DNA of 64,000 nucleotides from Bactericera cockerelli. Lineage: Eukaryota > Arthropoda > Insecta > Hemiptera > Triozidae. The DNA lies in assembly GCA_024516035.1 (NCBI GenBank), contig CM044961.1, positions 12,561,800 through 12,625,799 of the forward strand, read 5' to 3'. The stretch's first letter is position 1, and each line of letters starts with the position of its first letter. Positions 11,875-24,303 of this stretch are shown here, one piece after another. The notes below the pieces were generated by a model. That model was not told the origin of the DNA, made no database searches, and saw only the letters and a program-made list of their open reading frames with translations. Position numbers and translations under genes: made by a program.

Positions 11875-12620
11875 GGGGAGGAGTAGGAGGAAGGAAAGAA
11901 GGAGACGAGGAGAAGGAGAGAAAAGGAGAGAGAAGGGAAGAGGTCAGTGTGGAAATGAGAAAAACAGAAGTGTAAAATTAATTGAGAATGAGAGAAAAAT
12001 GTAGGATCGAAAAAAGAGAGAGACAGTGGATAAGGATAGAAAAATGGAAGGATCTAGAGAGAGAGGGAGAGAAAGAAAGAGAGAGAGAGAGAGAAAGAAA
12101 GAGGCAGGAGAGAAATAGGAAGGATAGAAAAATGGAAGGATCTAGAGAGAGAAAGCGAGAGAGAAAGAGAGAGAGAGGGAGAGAAAGAGAGAGACAGGAG
12201 AGAAAAAGGAAGGATAGAAAATGGAAGGACCTAGAGAGAGAAGGGGAGAAAAAAGAGGCAGAAAAGAAAGATTAATTGATGAAAACGTCAGAGAAATTAA
12301 ATAAAATGGAAGGAAATTGGGACTAAAGAATAAGAACTACCTCCTGGTTGAAGAATATATGAGGACAACGAAAAAGGTAGAGAGGGAGAGAAGAATATGG
12401 AGAGAAAGAGAGAAAAAGGAAGAGAGAGAGAGGAGGGTCGAAGATGATATGGAATGAATTAGAAAGGGAGAGAATCCATACGTAGGTAGCTAGATAGTCG
12501 TGTAATTGACATTGATAAGATATGGGGAGGGAGAGAGGAAGGAGAGAGAGAGGGAGAGAAACAGAGGTGGAGGCAAAAGGAGGGAATTGAAGGAAGAAAG
12601 ACAGGAAAGGTAAGTTTAGT
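11875..12620. repeat. Large GA island with a repeated ~80-bp unit
   Basis: Polypurine DNA in which 'ggatagaaaaatggaaggat' + 'ctagagagaga' occurs three times (about 12036, 12122 and 12213), a higher-order tandem organisation. The long Arg/Glu/Lys frames are by-products. Confidence 0.85.
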
Positions 12621-12719
12621 TATAAGAAGAGGAAAAGTAGATGTCAAAATTTGACTTCCTACCAATTCTTCTTTATTTCTTTCCTGAAAAAATTGTCTCC
12701 TGTTTCTAACCTAACATTT

Positions 12720-13010
12720 TGTACAACATACATTACCTTTCTCTCTTTTTCTCTTCCACATATATTTTCCCTCCATTTTATTTATATCTCTCTTTTCCTT
12801 TTCTCTCCCCGTCATCTTTCTTTCTCTCAAAATTATTCCGTTCTTCTTCAAATTTCCCCAATTATTCTGTCTCACTTCTGATTTTTCTCCATGAGCCTTA
12901 TCTCTATTTCCCCACACCTTTTTCTGTCTCTCTCTCTTATTTTTACCCATCTTTCCTTCACTCATTTTATACCTATTTATATATTTTGTTTCTCTGTATT
13001 ATATGTCCCT
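12720..13010. repeat. CT-rich island
   Basis: Less pure polypyrimidine tract facing the preceding GA island; no gene. Confidence 0.7.
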
Positions 13011-13177
13011 CTCTTACTGTTTACTGTAGGTGTTTCTCCTCTCACCTGTCAAAGCAGATTACATTTGTGCAGTACGAATTTCACAAAATGAAGTAAATAC
13101 CTACTACATAACAATAAAAACATATATTATATGATTATAAAATTTATAATATGACAGAAAATAGTTATAATAACAGA

Positions 13178-13315
13178 TCGACCTCAGTAGCTTGATCGAT
13201 AAGGCGGCGACTTATGACCTGGAGGTCGGTGGTTCAAGTCCCGGTTTCAGTGAGATTTGGTAAATCGAGTTTGAGTAGTTGTGATATCGTGCAAGTGATT
13301 AACTCAAAATTATGA
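13178..13315 (+). repeat. SINE-A copy
   Basis: Head 'cgacctcagtagcttgatcg', B-box 'ggttcaagtcccggtttcag' and tail 'gagtagttgtgatatcgtgc' all recognisable. Confidence 0.85.
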
Positions 13316-13569
13316 TAATTTTAGTAATTTTGGAGGAAAAAAATATATTCTAATCGATAAGACAGCGCACTGGTCACCACCGACATCATCATAATGTTAC
13401 TATCATGATTATTATTATCAAATACTTTATTATGAATAAAGACATATATTATGTACCTACAGTACAATTTATAATAAAAATTAAAAAAAAAGAATTGAAA
13501 AGGGGGTTGAAACAATGAAAGAAAACAATGAAATGGGGGAAAAAATAGATAAATCTCGTATATACATAA

Positions 13570-13630
13570 TTATGTCCTAACTAAAGGGCGGGGTTATTGC
13601 CTATGAAATTCTCTTCCACCCAACCCTTGT
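13570..13630. repeat. Conserved ~50-bp dispersed block
   Basis: 'cctaactaaagggcggggtt' followed by 'attgcctatg' and 'ctcttccacccaacc'. The same block is at 52893-52945 and 54822-54875, shorter at 40434-40488, and reversed at 26403-26440. It is usually preceded by AT-rich sequence with 'gtacaatttataat'-like words, so it may be one end of a retrotransposon 3' UTR. Confidence 0.65.
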
Positions 13631-14205
13631 AGTATACTTCTTGTGAAAGCCGTAAAACTGTTGGTTATGCAATGTGCAACATCTTAGAAATTCGTTTTCC
13701 ATAATTATCTCCTTTCTTACTCTCTATGACCTTCTTATTTTAGATGCTTGCGATAAATCTAATATTAGAATACGGAAGTACTCGTAAAATATTCTATTTC
13801 TTTGAATCATTTATTTATAAAATGATTTTCTTCATATTTTCCCATTTTTTCCTTTTTGTACTACATATATTTTCAACTTTCTCATCTGTCCCTTTTCAAC
13901 TATTCTTTTTAATTTCCTCTTCATCTCACACTTCCCAAACCATTTTCCTTTATCTTTACATCTTCTTTTTCGTACTTTTGTTTCTGCTGTCTTTTCATGT
14001 GTTCATAATATTACTAGAAATTAATAAATTAACTTCTTCTTTTTTGACTCGCTGTTCTTTACATCGTTCTCTTTCATATCTTTTTGTTTTGTCTTTTCAT
14101 TGAAAACTGAACAAGAAAACTCGCAGAACAATAATAGATATCATGGAAATGAGAACCATTCAACAAAGGAAGAGACAGTGAAAATATCAACGACTACATT
14201 TTGGA
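13631..14205. other. T-rich stretch, no gene recognised
   Basis: The open frame at 13744-14103 is a low-complexity Phe/Leu/Ser frame on a T-rich strand with no recognisable domain. Confidence 0.4.
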
Positions 14206-14510
14206 TATTGGAAATAAGAGAGAGGGAGGGAAAGAAAAGAAAGACAGAGAGGGAGAAAAAGAGAGAGGCAAGAAAGAGAGGTAAGGAGGTTAAAAAAAAG
14301 AGGGGGCAAAATAGAAAGGGAAAAAAAGAGAGAGAAAGAGAGAGGGAGAGGGAGAGAAAAAGAGAGAGTGAGAAAGAGAGGTAAGGAGGTTAAAAAAGAG
14401 AGGGGGCAAAATAGAAAGGGAAAGAAAGAAAGAGAGAGAGAAAGAGAAAGGGAGAGAAAGAGAGAGGGAGAAAAAGAGAGGGGTAGAGAAATAGAGACGA
14501 GAGAATAAAA
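14206..14510. repeat. GA island with ~100-bp direct duplication
   Basis: 'gtaaggaggttaaaaaa' + 'gagggggcaaaatagaaag' occurs at about 14280 and 14382, so the island is partly a tandem duplication. The 203-aa minus frame across it is poly-Leu/Ser and is rejected. Confidence 0.85.
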
Positions 14511-14905
14511 GAAAATGATTATTGAACTGGAACAAAGACAAAACGAAAGTTCTGAAGTTAGTGAAATACATAAAGAATCAAAAAGAAGCACTGGAATTGA
14601 AGACATTTCTAATATTCGGTCAAATGGATGTTGGAAAAGGGTTCTCTTTCTTAAGCACAACTTGTTCACAACTTTAGTACGAGGAGTGCATAGAACATTA
14701 GTCTGGAATGTTCTTGAATGAAATATATCTGAACATGCTGTTTGGACTGTGGGTTCTTCTAGATAAGAATAATAATATTCATATAGTTGCACTTGCATTT
14801 TGATGAAAAGATGTCAATATTCGTACAGTTCAAAATGGATTATTTCTCCTAATCAGGTATATTGAACTTGGAAATACCACAGAGCGAGACAAGAAATTAG
14901 CATTA

Positions 14906-15097
14906 CAGTCGAATCTGGTGCATCTGGTGCATATCATGGTGCATATAAGAGAAAAGTGGATCGTACTATCTATATTCGAGATAAAATTTATGATTTATCT
15001 CTGCATAAGGTAAAATAACCTCTCAGAGAAACCTCGATATACCTGTAAGAGAAAAAAATTCTGGTCCCCTGAGTTCTCTTATAGCCAGGTTTGACTG
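14906..15097. mobile_element. pogo-like MITE with TA target duplication
   Basis: The element starts 'TA|CAGTCGAATCTGG' and ends 'CCAGGTTTGACTG|TA', with short terminal inverted repeats (CAGTCGAA... / ...TTTGACTG). The body carries 'aacctcgatatacctg' and 'ttctcttatag'-type segments. TA duplication and CAGTCGA termini are typical of pogo/Tigger-type members of the Tc1/mariner superfamily. No coding capacity. Confidence 0.7.
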
Positions 15098-15099
15098 TA

Positions 15100-16384
15100 C
15101 TAGAATTAGGCCTGTAATACCCACACTTGAAATAATAGAAGTAGAAAGAAAAGGATCTGTGAGCAGTATAATTTAATAATTCAGAGAAATCTCAATAGCA
15201 AGTAGGTAAATAAAATATTTTGTAAAACAAAGTAGGTACATTGTATATTTTGAAATGTATTTAAAGTTTTGATTTCAACAACTACCTATAATAACCACAT
15301 CACAACGGTGACGTAAGTGAAGTTAGTATATCGTGGGGGAAACAGCTCCTCTCACGAAACTTGCTCCCCCCGTGGTAAACATATTTCTGAAGTAACGCAA
15401 TATGAAGATTGAAATGACACTCCTAGTATTAATAAACAAAAAACGAACACAATTTTTCCGATTTCTAATATTAGAAATTTTTCGGAAGTAATATAACATG
15501 GACCCATTGACATGATAGTGGTGACCTTTATCAATTATTATTGAGCTCACAATCGTTACATAAATTTTCATATAGGTAAGTAATTTCACGTTTTTATGTA
15601 CAATCACATATGTATAAGTAAATTTATATATACAATCACATAAAAATACCTTTCTAAATTCGAAACAACATAGTAATAAACAAGCATATAAATACTACAT
15701 TAGATAATCAAAGACATGTGTATTGTATAAGAACATCTCCAGACCATGTTTCTACTCGTCCAGGAGGCTGAAAATTCCCTGTCAATCATTCGACTACCAT
15801 TGACTTTGAATGGGTACAGAAAGCAAGTGGTTAAAATAACTCTTATTTATAGACCTCTTAAATTAATAGTACAATCAAAATAGCCTAAATGACCTTGATG
15901 TCGGAAACAACCCCCCTTCTCCCCTTCCTTTAAAAATGGGGTAATTCGGTAATTCAACTTACATTTTTGGGTCTCATCAAAGCTATATTCCTAGTGCTCA
16001 GACAATGCTCTCCAAAATTCGTGAATTTTAATCAGTTGCCCATCTCAAATCCAGTAAATCAATATGCCTGTAGGTTCCTTTAGTACCTAAGTATACAAGT
16101 TAATGTTCATTTAAAAAAAGTTTTTACAGCTCCATAAATACTAAATATATTAATTGTTCCTCCCTCCTTCAGTTACGACCAAGTCACTAGTTAACGCTTA
16201 TGGCAACCTATCATGATGAGAATCAGTACGGTAAAAAATTGTAAAATCCATCGATATTCAATTAATTTCACGTCTTCTAGCTTCCTGTGTTTAATTTTCG
16301 AGAGAGCAGTAAACCTTTTCATAACATGAACGAGGCGAAATGCGAAAAAAGAGAACTTTTTAATAATGCAAAAATACAACATGC
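15100..16384. other. AT-rich stretch with one palindromic repeat
   Basis: The palindrome-bearing segment 'ccgatttctaatattagaaa' (about 15457-15490) belongs to a family repeated at 46370, 46778 and 55308. No gene recognised. Confidence 0.45.
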
Positions 16385-16660
16385 TTGAAAAAATGCAAAA
16401 AAGAGGTTAAATGAGGAAGAGAAAATATATGAAAAAGAGAGGAAAAGAGAGGGAGAGAAAGGAAAATAAAAGAAGGAGGAGAAAAGTGTAGGAAGAGAGA
16501 AGGAGGAATGGCAAAGAAATTAGAAGGGAGGGGGAGAGAAATTCAGCTAGATTGGTAGAGGCGGGAGGAAATGGATTAAAATGGGGGAGATGAGGACTAG
16601 AAATAAATAGTAGGAGGAATTTAGGGGGAAAGGAGGAAGAAGAAGAGAGAGAAAGGTTAA
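16385..16660. repeat. GA-rich island
   Basis: Irregular polypurine tract with GGGAGA and GAAAGA words. Confidence 0.75.
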
Positions 16661-17439
16661 TGTGGCAGGTATATGCATTTGAAAATATTTTTCTCTACTT
16701 TAAAAACGAGGTTTGTTGATTACTTCTCGTGCAATTTGTGTTAAACTTTGTTTGTTATTATGATTTTGCTTACTTTTTTCTTGTTTACAGTTTCTCTTTT
16801 GACTTCTACTTCTTCTTCTTTTTTCTTCTTCATTTGATACTATAGTTTTCTTTTCTGTTTTAAATGTTCTCGTGTATCCAGTCATGGATTATTCATTATT
16901 TTATGAAAATATTAATACCTACTGATACTGAAAAAAATATTTCGTAAACACTAAAGTATTTTCGATACATCCTATTGGTAGCATCACCAGGTGTATGGGA
17001 CATCTCACTGGTAGTATATGTTACGTGTGGCTCTCGGCTAAAAATAAGACCACGGGTAAAAGGAGACTATCAGGAACATCTCTCAGAAAGTGTTGAAAAG
17101 CTTCAAAAGATAGAAATCTGTATAAAACTCTCAGGAGCTGCTGAAAAGTGGTTCGAATGGCTGCTCAAACAATAACTTAGTCTACAAGAGGCCGAGCAAA
17201 GCCGTAGAGTCACTTTCCAGTAAACTAGCACCAAAAAGAAGCCTCGTTCAGAAGAAAACACTTCAGAGGATCAGGGTCATCAGGGTGAGAAGCTAATGGA
17301 GCAGAAGAGGTAGAAGATGCCAACAACCTCAACTATACGACTTCGTTGTAGAAATAGTTTAGACGTGGCATTTGAAACCCAACTGCTTCTCAAAGCTTTA
17401 TAAACACCCTGACGTCTTTAAAGTTGGAGTAATTCTGAA

Positions 17440-17794
17440 GAACTTCCAAATGAGTCCCAGCCACAGGCAGGCGAAAATGTTCCTAACTTATTCGCCCAAA
17501 AAAGCAATAGAAATGCTCTGTCTGAGCAAAGAGGAACCTTACTGGCTTTTTAACAGGCCACTGTAGTCTCAACTACCGTCTAAACAATAATTGGACATAG
17601 CTCAAGATCCAAAATGCAGTCTCTGTAAAGAGACCCCAGAGACAGCAAAACACATTCTCTGTGAATGTGGAGCAGCCCCTCACGCTCGACGGAAACACTT
17701 CTCAAGGCTGATTCTAACACCCAAAGAAGTTACCGAAATCAGTCCTAAAAGAATCTTAAGCTACATTAATAGCTTTGATCTCTTATACTCGTAG
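17440..17794 (+). pseudogene. Decayed non-LTR retrotransposon ORF2 C-terminus
   Basis: The frame starting near 17462 reads HRQAKMFLTYSPKKAIEMLC, then stops at 17564. The expected continuation (LTGHCSLNYRLNN) lies in another frame at about 17550-17580, and the original frame resumes from 17591 (LDIAQDPKCSLCKETPETAK). It contains the knuckle C-x2-C-x8-H-x4-C (CSLC...H...C) and ends at a stop at 17792. In Jockey/I/R1-type LINEs this order (end of RNase H-like region, GHC segment, then CCHC knuckle) closes ORF2. Internal stops and two compensating frame changes mean it is dead. Clade assignment is tentative. Confidence 0.7.
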
Positions 17795-18044
17795 AGTTAC
17801 AGGGGCATGTCACAAAAGATTTATTTAAGGTTGCAGTGACAAAGAGCTTTCGTAGCCGACAGCCCTACTTATACCAATACCAATACTGGTAGTATCACCC
17901 GGTGTATGTGACATTAGGAAAAGAAGAAGCCTTAGTAACCTCACCAATATGCACGACTCTCTTGAAGGTAATAACATACTTTTGAAATTAAATTCGAGCT
18001 TCAAAAATAGAATACGAGGAATAACGCAGCTTCAATATTTCATA

Positions 18045-18284
18045 TCTCTCTTTTTTCCTTCTCTGTCTCTTTCCCTCTCTTTCTTTCTCTTTATCTATCT
18101 CTCATTTTCTTTCTCTCAGTTTCTCTCTCTCTCCCTTCCCTTCTTTAACTTCTCTCTCCCTTAGATTCTCTCTCTTTTTCTCATTTACCTTCTAATTACC
18201 TCTCTATCTACCTCTCTCATCTCTTTCCTTTTGAGAGAGAAAGAGAGGAAAAAAGGGAGGGAGCTCTCTTTTACTCTCTCTCTA

Positions 18285-18328
<44 letters not shown>

Positions 18329-18365
18329 TCTCTGTCTCTTCTCTCTCTGTCTCTCTCCCTCTCTC
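18045..18365. repeat. CT island with internal GA inversion
   Basis: (CT)n tract interrupted at 18231-18266 by a GA-rich segment, so GA faces CT and a hairpin could form. Confidence 0.85.
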
Positions 18366-18766
18366 TTTTCTCCCCCTTTCCATCTCACAGTCTACATTTT
18401 TTAATATTATAAATTCCTCAATAAAACTCAATCCCTCGTATAAATCTGTGCAGAGGAACAGGATTTGCAGAAGCTGTGGGTGTCAGTCAAATTCAGAATG
18501 AAAAGTGGGTCGTTTTCCCCATCTGAGTACATATTACATTATTATATAGGCCAGGGCCAGAACTATTGCAAACCCGAGAGTGTGTTCTCCCATTTTGACC
18601 ATAGAAGGCTATTTGGGACGTGGGTCTTGGGTTTTACCATCTATTCTTTGATATTCACAGGTTAATAGCTACCTTCTTCATAGGACGTTCGAATTTTTCG
18701 AACTTGTGAAATTATTTCTTATTTCGGTTAAAACTTCAGATACTTTCTTCGGATAATTGAGTTGAA

Positions 18767-18804
18767 AAAGAGATGAGAGAGAGATGAGTGAGAAGTGAGA
18801 GAGT

Positions 18805-18856
<52 letters not shown>

Positions 18857-19215
18857 GAGAGAGAGAGAGAGAGAAAGAGAATGGGAGTGGGAGAGAGAAT
18901 AAGTTATTTAAGAGCGAGAGAGTAAGAAATAAACAAGTACAAAGTTAAATAGAAAGAAAGAGTAGAGAGAGGGAGAGAGAGATAGAGAGAGAGAGATGGT
19001 AAAGTAGAAATAGAAGAAATGATTAGAAAAAAAAAAACAGTTCAAAAGAGAGAATATTAATTGAGAAGGAGAGAGATAAAGAAAGACACGGATAGAGAAG
19101 GAAAGAAAACAGATAATGAATAAGAGAGAGAGAGAGATGGAGTAGAATGGATAAGAGGTAAAGAAAGAGAAAGGAAAGGCAAGTAGAAGGGAGAGAAATG
19201 CTAGAAAAGGAGAGA
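18767..19215. repeat. GA island
   Basis: Contains an almost pure (GA)n run at 18805-18875, followed by irregular GA/GAAA repeats. Confidence 0.85.
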
Positions 19216-19929
19216 TACTTTATTTTATGTCGTTCTGTTTACAATTTTCGCATTCCAGAAAATCTGTCCCAGTTGGGTACCTAAGCATTACCCTACACAA
19301 GTACTAGATAACTCAAATAGTAAAAATATATACAGGGTTACTGTGAAGACGCTACAATATTAACTTTAATAACTACACAATACACATGGCCATAGTTAAG
19401 ACCTCAAAATCTCTACAGAAGAAAAAACTATTGATCTAGATTGCTTGATGGCTCTGTGGAATATGTATATTAAGTGATAGGTACTATATGATAATCTTAG
19501 GGGTAATAAGTATAACCCTAAAATCTTTCCATTTGTGATGTTTCAAAATAAAATTTTACCTGCTAATTCCAAACGAACCCGATTAGCAGGTAGGTACTGT
19601 GTGAGCGCCATAATAAGAAGAATATGAGAGCTCATATTTTTGTGGCGACTGTACAATCTGTATTTCTAGAATTTTCAAATCTTTTCTCGTCTCTTTTTGC
19701 AAGAAATTAATATACGAAAGAGCTTCAATGTTTCTTTGTATCCTTCTCTACCAGAAGGAAATTAATATGAAAATGCTGGATTCTTAGAAATTCGAATATA
19801 CAGGGTGTCCCACTAAAGTTGGACATCCTGTATATTTATACAAGGCAACGGATATTAAAATTAAACGTTACATTATTCTGGGAACATGGGATTCTAGATA
19901 AATATAAATTCGCTATCAACTACATTTCC
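19216..19929. other. AT-rich stretch, possible MITE end
   Basis: At 19799-19833 'tacagggtgtcccactaaag' and 'ttggacatcctgta' form a short imperfect inverted pair starting with TACAGGGTG, a common terminus of Tc1/mariner-type elements; the partner end is not located. No gene. Confidence 0.4.
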
Positions 19930-20140
19930 AATCATGACGGGGGTTTTACCATTCATTCGCTGGAAACTAACAAACCAGCTACTCAAATTAACCTCACCCA
20001 GTCTGAGTGAGTTAGGAATAGCCAGCGTCAAGAAGGCTCAATTTGAATGATCAGCCACTCAATCCCTAACCTCGCTGGCGTTCCTTAACTTCAGGGTAGA
20101 ATGAGCACTTATGTATTCATCGTGCTATCGACGCTGGCTG
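19930..20140 (-). repeat. 5S-headed SINE-E copy, minus strand
   Basis: On the minus strand it begins 'agccagcgtcgatagcacga' + 'tgaatacat', continues 'gaagttaaggaacgccagcg' + 'aggtta', and then the shared body ('cactcagactgggtgaggtt', 'aatggtaaaacccccgtcat'). Same order as the intact plus-strand copy at 61567. The first part matches the internal promoter region of 5S rRNA in general layout. Confidence 0.75.
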
Positions 20141-20658
20141 TGAGCACCTATTTACAATTTTACTGTGCATTATTATCATGATCTTGAAGTCATCGATACT
20201 ATTGAAATTAAAATTTCAAATTTCTTTTATTGTTTGAACTTATTGCTTTTTTTACAATATTCACCACTAAAGTTAATATATTTGAATAAAAATACAATCA
20301 TGAGTACAATTAATTTGTGCATGTAAAATTACAATTTCGTAGTATTATTAGATATATACAGTAAATTATTTTAAATATAACTGTCTTTTTATATAAAAAA
20401 AATATACAGTTAAAGGAAAGGAAAGAGTACGTAGATTAAGATGTACAGTTATGTACCTACTTACTAATTACATAATAATACATGTAGATAATTATACATA
20501 ATATCAACTCAATTAGTCTTTATTTCTTATGTACATCAGTATGGATAAGGATGTGGAACATCTCAGATGTCACAAGATACATAAAATAATATGACTGCTT
20601 TTTCAAGAAGTATTGGCACCTACCAAACATCTTCAACAAAATCTTTTAAACTTGAAAA

Positions 20659-20766
20659 CCGACCTCAGTAGCTTGATCGATAAGGTGGCAGACTTGAAAC
20701 CTGGAGGTTGGTGCTTCAAGTCCCGTTTCAGCGTAGATTTAGTGAACGTGTTTGAGTAGTTGTGAT
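20659..20766 (+). repeat. SINE-A copy, 3' truncated
   Basis: Head and B-box are conserved ('gacctcagtagcttgatcga', 'gtgcttcaagtcccgtttca'); it ends at 'gagtagttgtgatgtga' without the usual tail. Confidence 0.8.
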
Positions 20767-21117
20767 GTGAACCAAAACTTGAAATGAAATACAGTGTGCA
20801 TGAATAAAACTTTAACTTTCAAATTTGTGAAGTGTCAGTTGAGTAAACAAAGGGATCATCGGAATAGCAATTGCTTGAACAACTGATGACAAATAGATAC
20901 GTAATATAATAATAGATACATAAGAAAAGATACATGAGAATAGATACATAATAATAGATACATAAGAAATCAGTAGAGACAAAAAACTCAACAAAGCGAC
21001 ATATATTTAGAATAGATGAACATTTGAACATACAATCTCAAATAGAGAAACTAAAATGTCACTTGAAAAGAAAAGAAATCAACAATCTTTCCTCTTCTGA
21101 ATAAACCCAACTTCTCG

Positions 21118-22470
21118 ATGACATCTCACTCTTTCATTCTATTCCCATCTTCTCCCTCTTCAATCTCTCTTTTTGTTGATTATTCTCATCTCCATTTTCC
21201 TCTTTCATTTTCTCTTTACTTTATCCCACTGTACTTGCTACATTCTTTTTCATTCTGTCACTTCTTCAAATTTTCTTCTTCATATCTTATGTCTTCACTA
21301 AAATTTCATCCACTTCTCGTATGTCTTCATCCTACTCCTTAATTTACTTTAGCTCTGCGTCTTCTACTTGTTACAATACCGCTTCTTTCTTCTTATTATC
21401 ACATACATCTTCTCCACAATACACTGTTATTTTTTCTTATCTACTTTATCTATGTCTCTCTCTCTCTCTCTGTCTCTCTCTCTCTGAACTTTTCACATTT
21501 ACTTCTTTTCCCACTTTGCTTCTCTTTTCTGCTCCCACTCCAATGTCTCCAATAACATTTCAATCACACTTCTTACTTCATCTATATTTGTTCTATTTTC
21601 CTCACTTCTGTTTCCCTACTCCTCCTGTAATTGTTATCTCCTGCTTCTTCTCATTCAATCATCATCATCTGCTATTCTCCTTTAATCATCTTCCTCAACT
21701 TATTGTCTCCTGCTCCTCTCGCACTCACTCCTACTCCTATCTCAATTCTACCCCTCTCTTACTACATCGTACTCCTCCCTCACTCACTTCTACTCCTCTC
21801 TCACTCATTCCTACTCCTCTCTCACTCATTCCTACTCCTCTCTCACTTCCTCCTTACCCTCTCTCACTCACTCCTACTCCTCCTCTCTCAATCACTCCTA
21901 CTAGTCCTACTTTTACCTCACTCACTCCTACCCCTCTCTCACTCACTCCTACTTATCTCTAGCTTCTTCTCCTCTCTCACTCACTCCTACTCCTCTCTCA
22001 ATCATTCCAACTTCTCTCTCACTCACTCCTACTCCTCTTTCACTCACTCCTACTCCTCTCTCACTCACTCCTACTCCTCTCTCACTCACTCCTACTCCGC
22101 TCTAGCTTCTTCTCCTCTCTCACTCACTCCTACTCCTCTCTCAATCATTCCTACCCCTCTCTCACTCACTCATACTCCTCTCTCTCTCTCACTCATACTC
22201 CTCTCTCTCTCACTCCTACTCCTCTCTCACTCACTCCTACTCCTCTCTCACTCACTCCTACTCCTCTTCACTCACTCCTACTCCTCTCTACTCTCTCCTC
22301 TCTCACTCACTCCTACTCCTCTCTCACTCACTCCTACTCCTCTCTCAATCACTCCTACTCCTCTCTCACTCACTCCTACTCCTCTCTCACTCACTCCTAC
22401 CCCTCTCACTCACTCTACTCCTCTCTCTCTCTCACTCCTACTCCTCACTTCCTTCCTCATAAGTTATTTA
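21118..22470. repeat. CT-rich region with 21-bp minisatellite
   Basis: From about 21725 a 21-bp unit (the words CTCACTCACTCC and TACTCCTCT joined) repeats dozens of times with small variants. Because 21 is a multiple of 3 and the unit has no stop, long frames of 213 and 282 residues (TPTPLSL and LLLLSHS repeats) appear; they are not supported as genes. Confidence 0.9.
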
Positions 22471-22549
22471 TTAGCTTAGAGATGTTATATTTGTAAAATA
22501 AATTGTTATAAATAAAAATAAAACAAATCAAATCAAATCAAATCCTCTC
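22471..22549 (+). mobile_element. Short retroelement 3' tail inserted in the minisatellite
   Basis: A non-CT segment with 'agagatgttatatttgtaaa' and 'aataaattgttataaataaa' ends in a short (CAAAT)n array just before the 21-bp repeat resumes. A microsatellite-like A-rich tail suggests the 3' end of a non-LTR element. Confidence 0.55.
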
Positions 22550-22970
22550 TCAATCATTCCAACTCTCTCTCTCACTCACTCCTACTCCTCTCTCACTCAC
22601 TCCTACTCCTCTCTCACTCACTCCTACCCCTCTCCCACTCACTCATACCCTCTCTCTCTCTCTCTCACTCATACTCCTCTCTCACTCAATCCTACTTCTT
22701 TCTCCCTCACTTCTACTGTGGCAAGTTTCAACATTGAGAACCTCTTATTATCCATTTCTCTTTCTTTTGTCACATCTGTTCTCTTCGCTCCTTTTGACTC
22801 ATCTTCTCTCCTCTTTTCCTGATCTTTTCTTTCATTTCTCATTTCCTCAAGATGCACTTGACACATTTCCGTCATTATCGCCTTCATCTGGTTTTCTATA
22901 TTCTTCTCTCTTTCTCCCTCTGATTCTCTCTCTCTGTCACACCTTCTCCTCCCAGACTCTCCCTGTACTA
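22550..22970. repeat. 21-bp minisatellite continuation and CT-rich flank
   Basis: About seven more 21-bp-type units to about 22700, then irregular CT-rich DNA. Confidence 0.8.
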
Positions 22971-23199
22971 TTCTCACATAGTTATAACTCCTACTGTCCC
23001 TATTCTATGTGATTTAACCTCTCCCGTCTCCAACACCTCCCCAGCTCCAAGGCTTGGGTCTCCCGATGACTCATGCTGTCTCTATCTCTCTCTTCTTAAT
23101 TTATTATTACCTCACCTCTCTTTTTTTTTTCTTCTGTCTCATCAATTTTTTTTTGTGGTCAGGTGTTCAAAATAGTTCCTCAGAACATGAATTCATGTC

Positions 23200-23402
23200 C
23201 TGGCAGTCGAATGGTTAACGCGCTAGTCTAGTAATCCAGTTAGAGATCCGTGGGTTCGAATACCACCCAATGCATGAATTTTTCCTCATTAATTTGAGTT
23301 TGTGACCACGTAATAATAAGACTCTGAGGGTTAGGTGATAGAAAATGCTTTGAGCATGAACCTCGCCTGGTGGTTACCTTCCAGTAAAGAGTATTACTAT
23401 AT
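23200..23402 (+). repeat. SINE-B copy
   Basis: The clearest plus-strand member: head 'tggcagtcgaatggttaacg' + 'cgctagtctag', B-box 'gggttcgaat', then 'tgcatgaatttttcctcatt', 'aataagactctgagggttag' and 'gtattactata'. Confidence 0.85.
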
Positions 23403-24039
23403 TTATTGGAACGTGCTCCAGTTTGACGTACATAATCAAGCTATTATTAAATATTCTAATTTATAAATTACGTATAAATACATTATAAAATACGCATAGC
23501 TATAGAAAGTATGTACCTGTTATGTAGAAAGTATTGAACTGTAAGCTCCAGAGAATTTGGTTAGAAGTGACCAGGATGGTGAACAGCTTGCTTCCTTCTA
23601 CCCTGGGGGTCGGGGGTTCAAGTTGATTATTCAAGTAATTTTGACATCACGAGTGTAACTGATAGAAATTTAAATATGATTATGATTTAGGGTGATACAC
23701 TGTGTAAGCACACTGTGTAAGTCTTCCTAATGGTCAAAAATCGGTTATATGTTTCTGTACCATTTTTGTTCAGAATGTCCTACTCTTTTTTCAAGAGAAT
23801 AATAATAATGACAAAATTGTCTTCTGCCCCAGTAAGGATTGAAACCAGGAAAAAGGGGCATAATGTAGTCCAGAACCAGGCTATGCTAGGACATAATTAT
23901 CAGGTATTAAAGTACCTATAGGATTAGACTGGGTAAAAAAGTTATTTCAAGGAGCTATAATTTCTACTCGTCCATGAGAGAGCTCAACTTTGTACCTATG
24001 AACTTTCACACTACTCATGACATTTAACTTTTCTTTCTT
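23403..24039. other. AT-rich stretch with a possible SINE-A remnant
   Basis: At 23575-23665 'ggtcgggggttcaagttgat' and 'tgacatcacgagtg' recall the B-box and tail of SINE-A. No gene recognised. Confidence 0.4.
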
Positions 24040-24265
24040 CCCTCTCCCTCCATCTTTTTCTGTCCTCTGACTTCTTTCTCACTCTAACTTTCTCTCTTCC
24101 TCTCTCTCTCTCCCTCTTTCTCGATATATATCTCCCTACTTTTGTGCCTCTTTCTTCCTCTTCATTTTTCTCTTATGATTCTTTCCAAACTGTTATTGCA
24201 GATGTATTGAACCGTAATAATAGAGAAAGAGGGGGAATGAGAGTGAGTGAGTGAGAGAGAGAGAG

Positions 24266-24303
<38 letters not shown>

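Noticed and set aside
14187..14798. 203-codon minus-strand frame
   Set aside because: Mostly Leu/Ser/Phe from a GA island read in reverse; the N-terminal part has no recognisable motif.
21321..22479. Long open frames (213 and 282 codons) of TPTPLSL / LLLLSHS repeats
   Set aside because: They are produced by the 21-bp stop-free CT minisatellite; no start context, splice support or non-repetitive domain.
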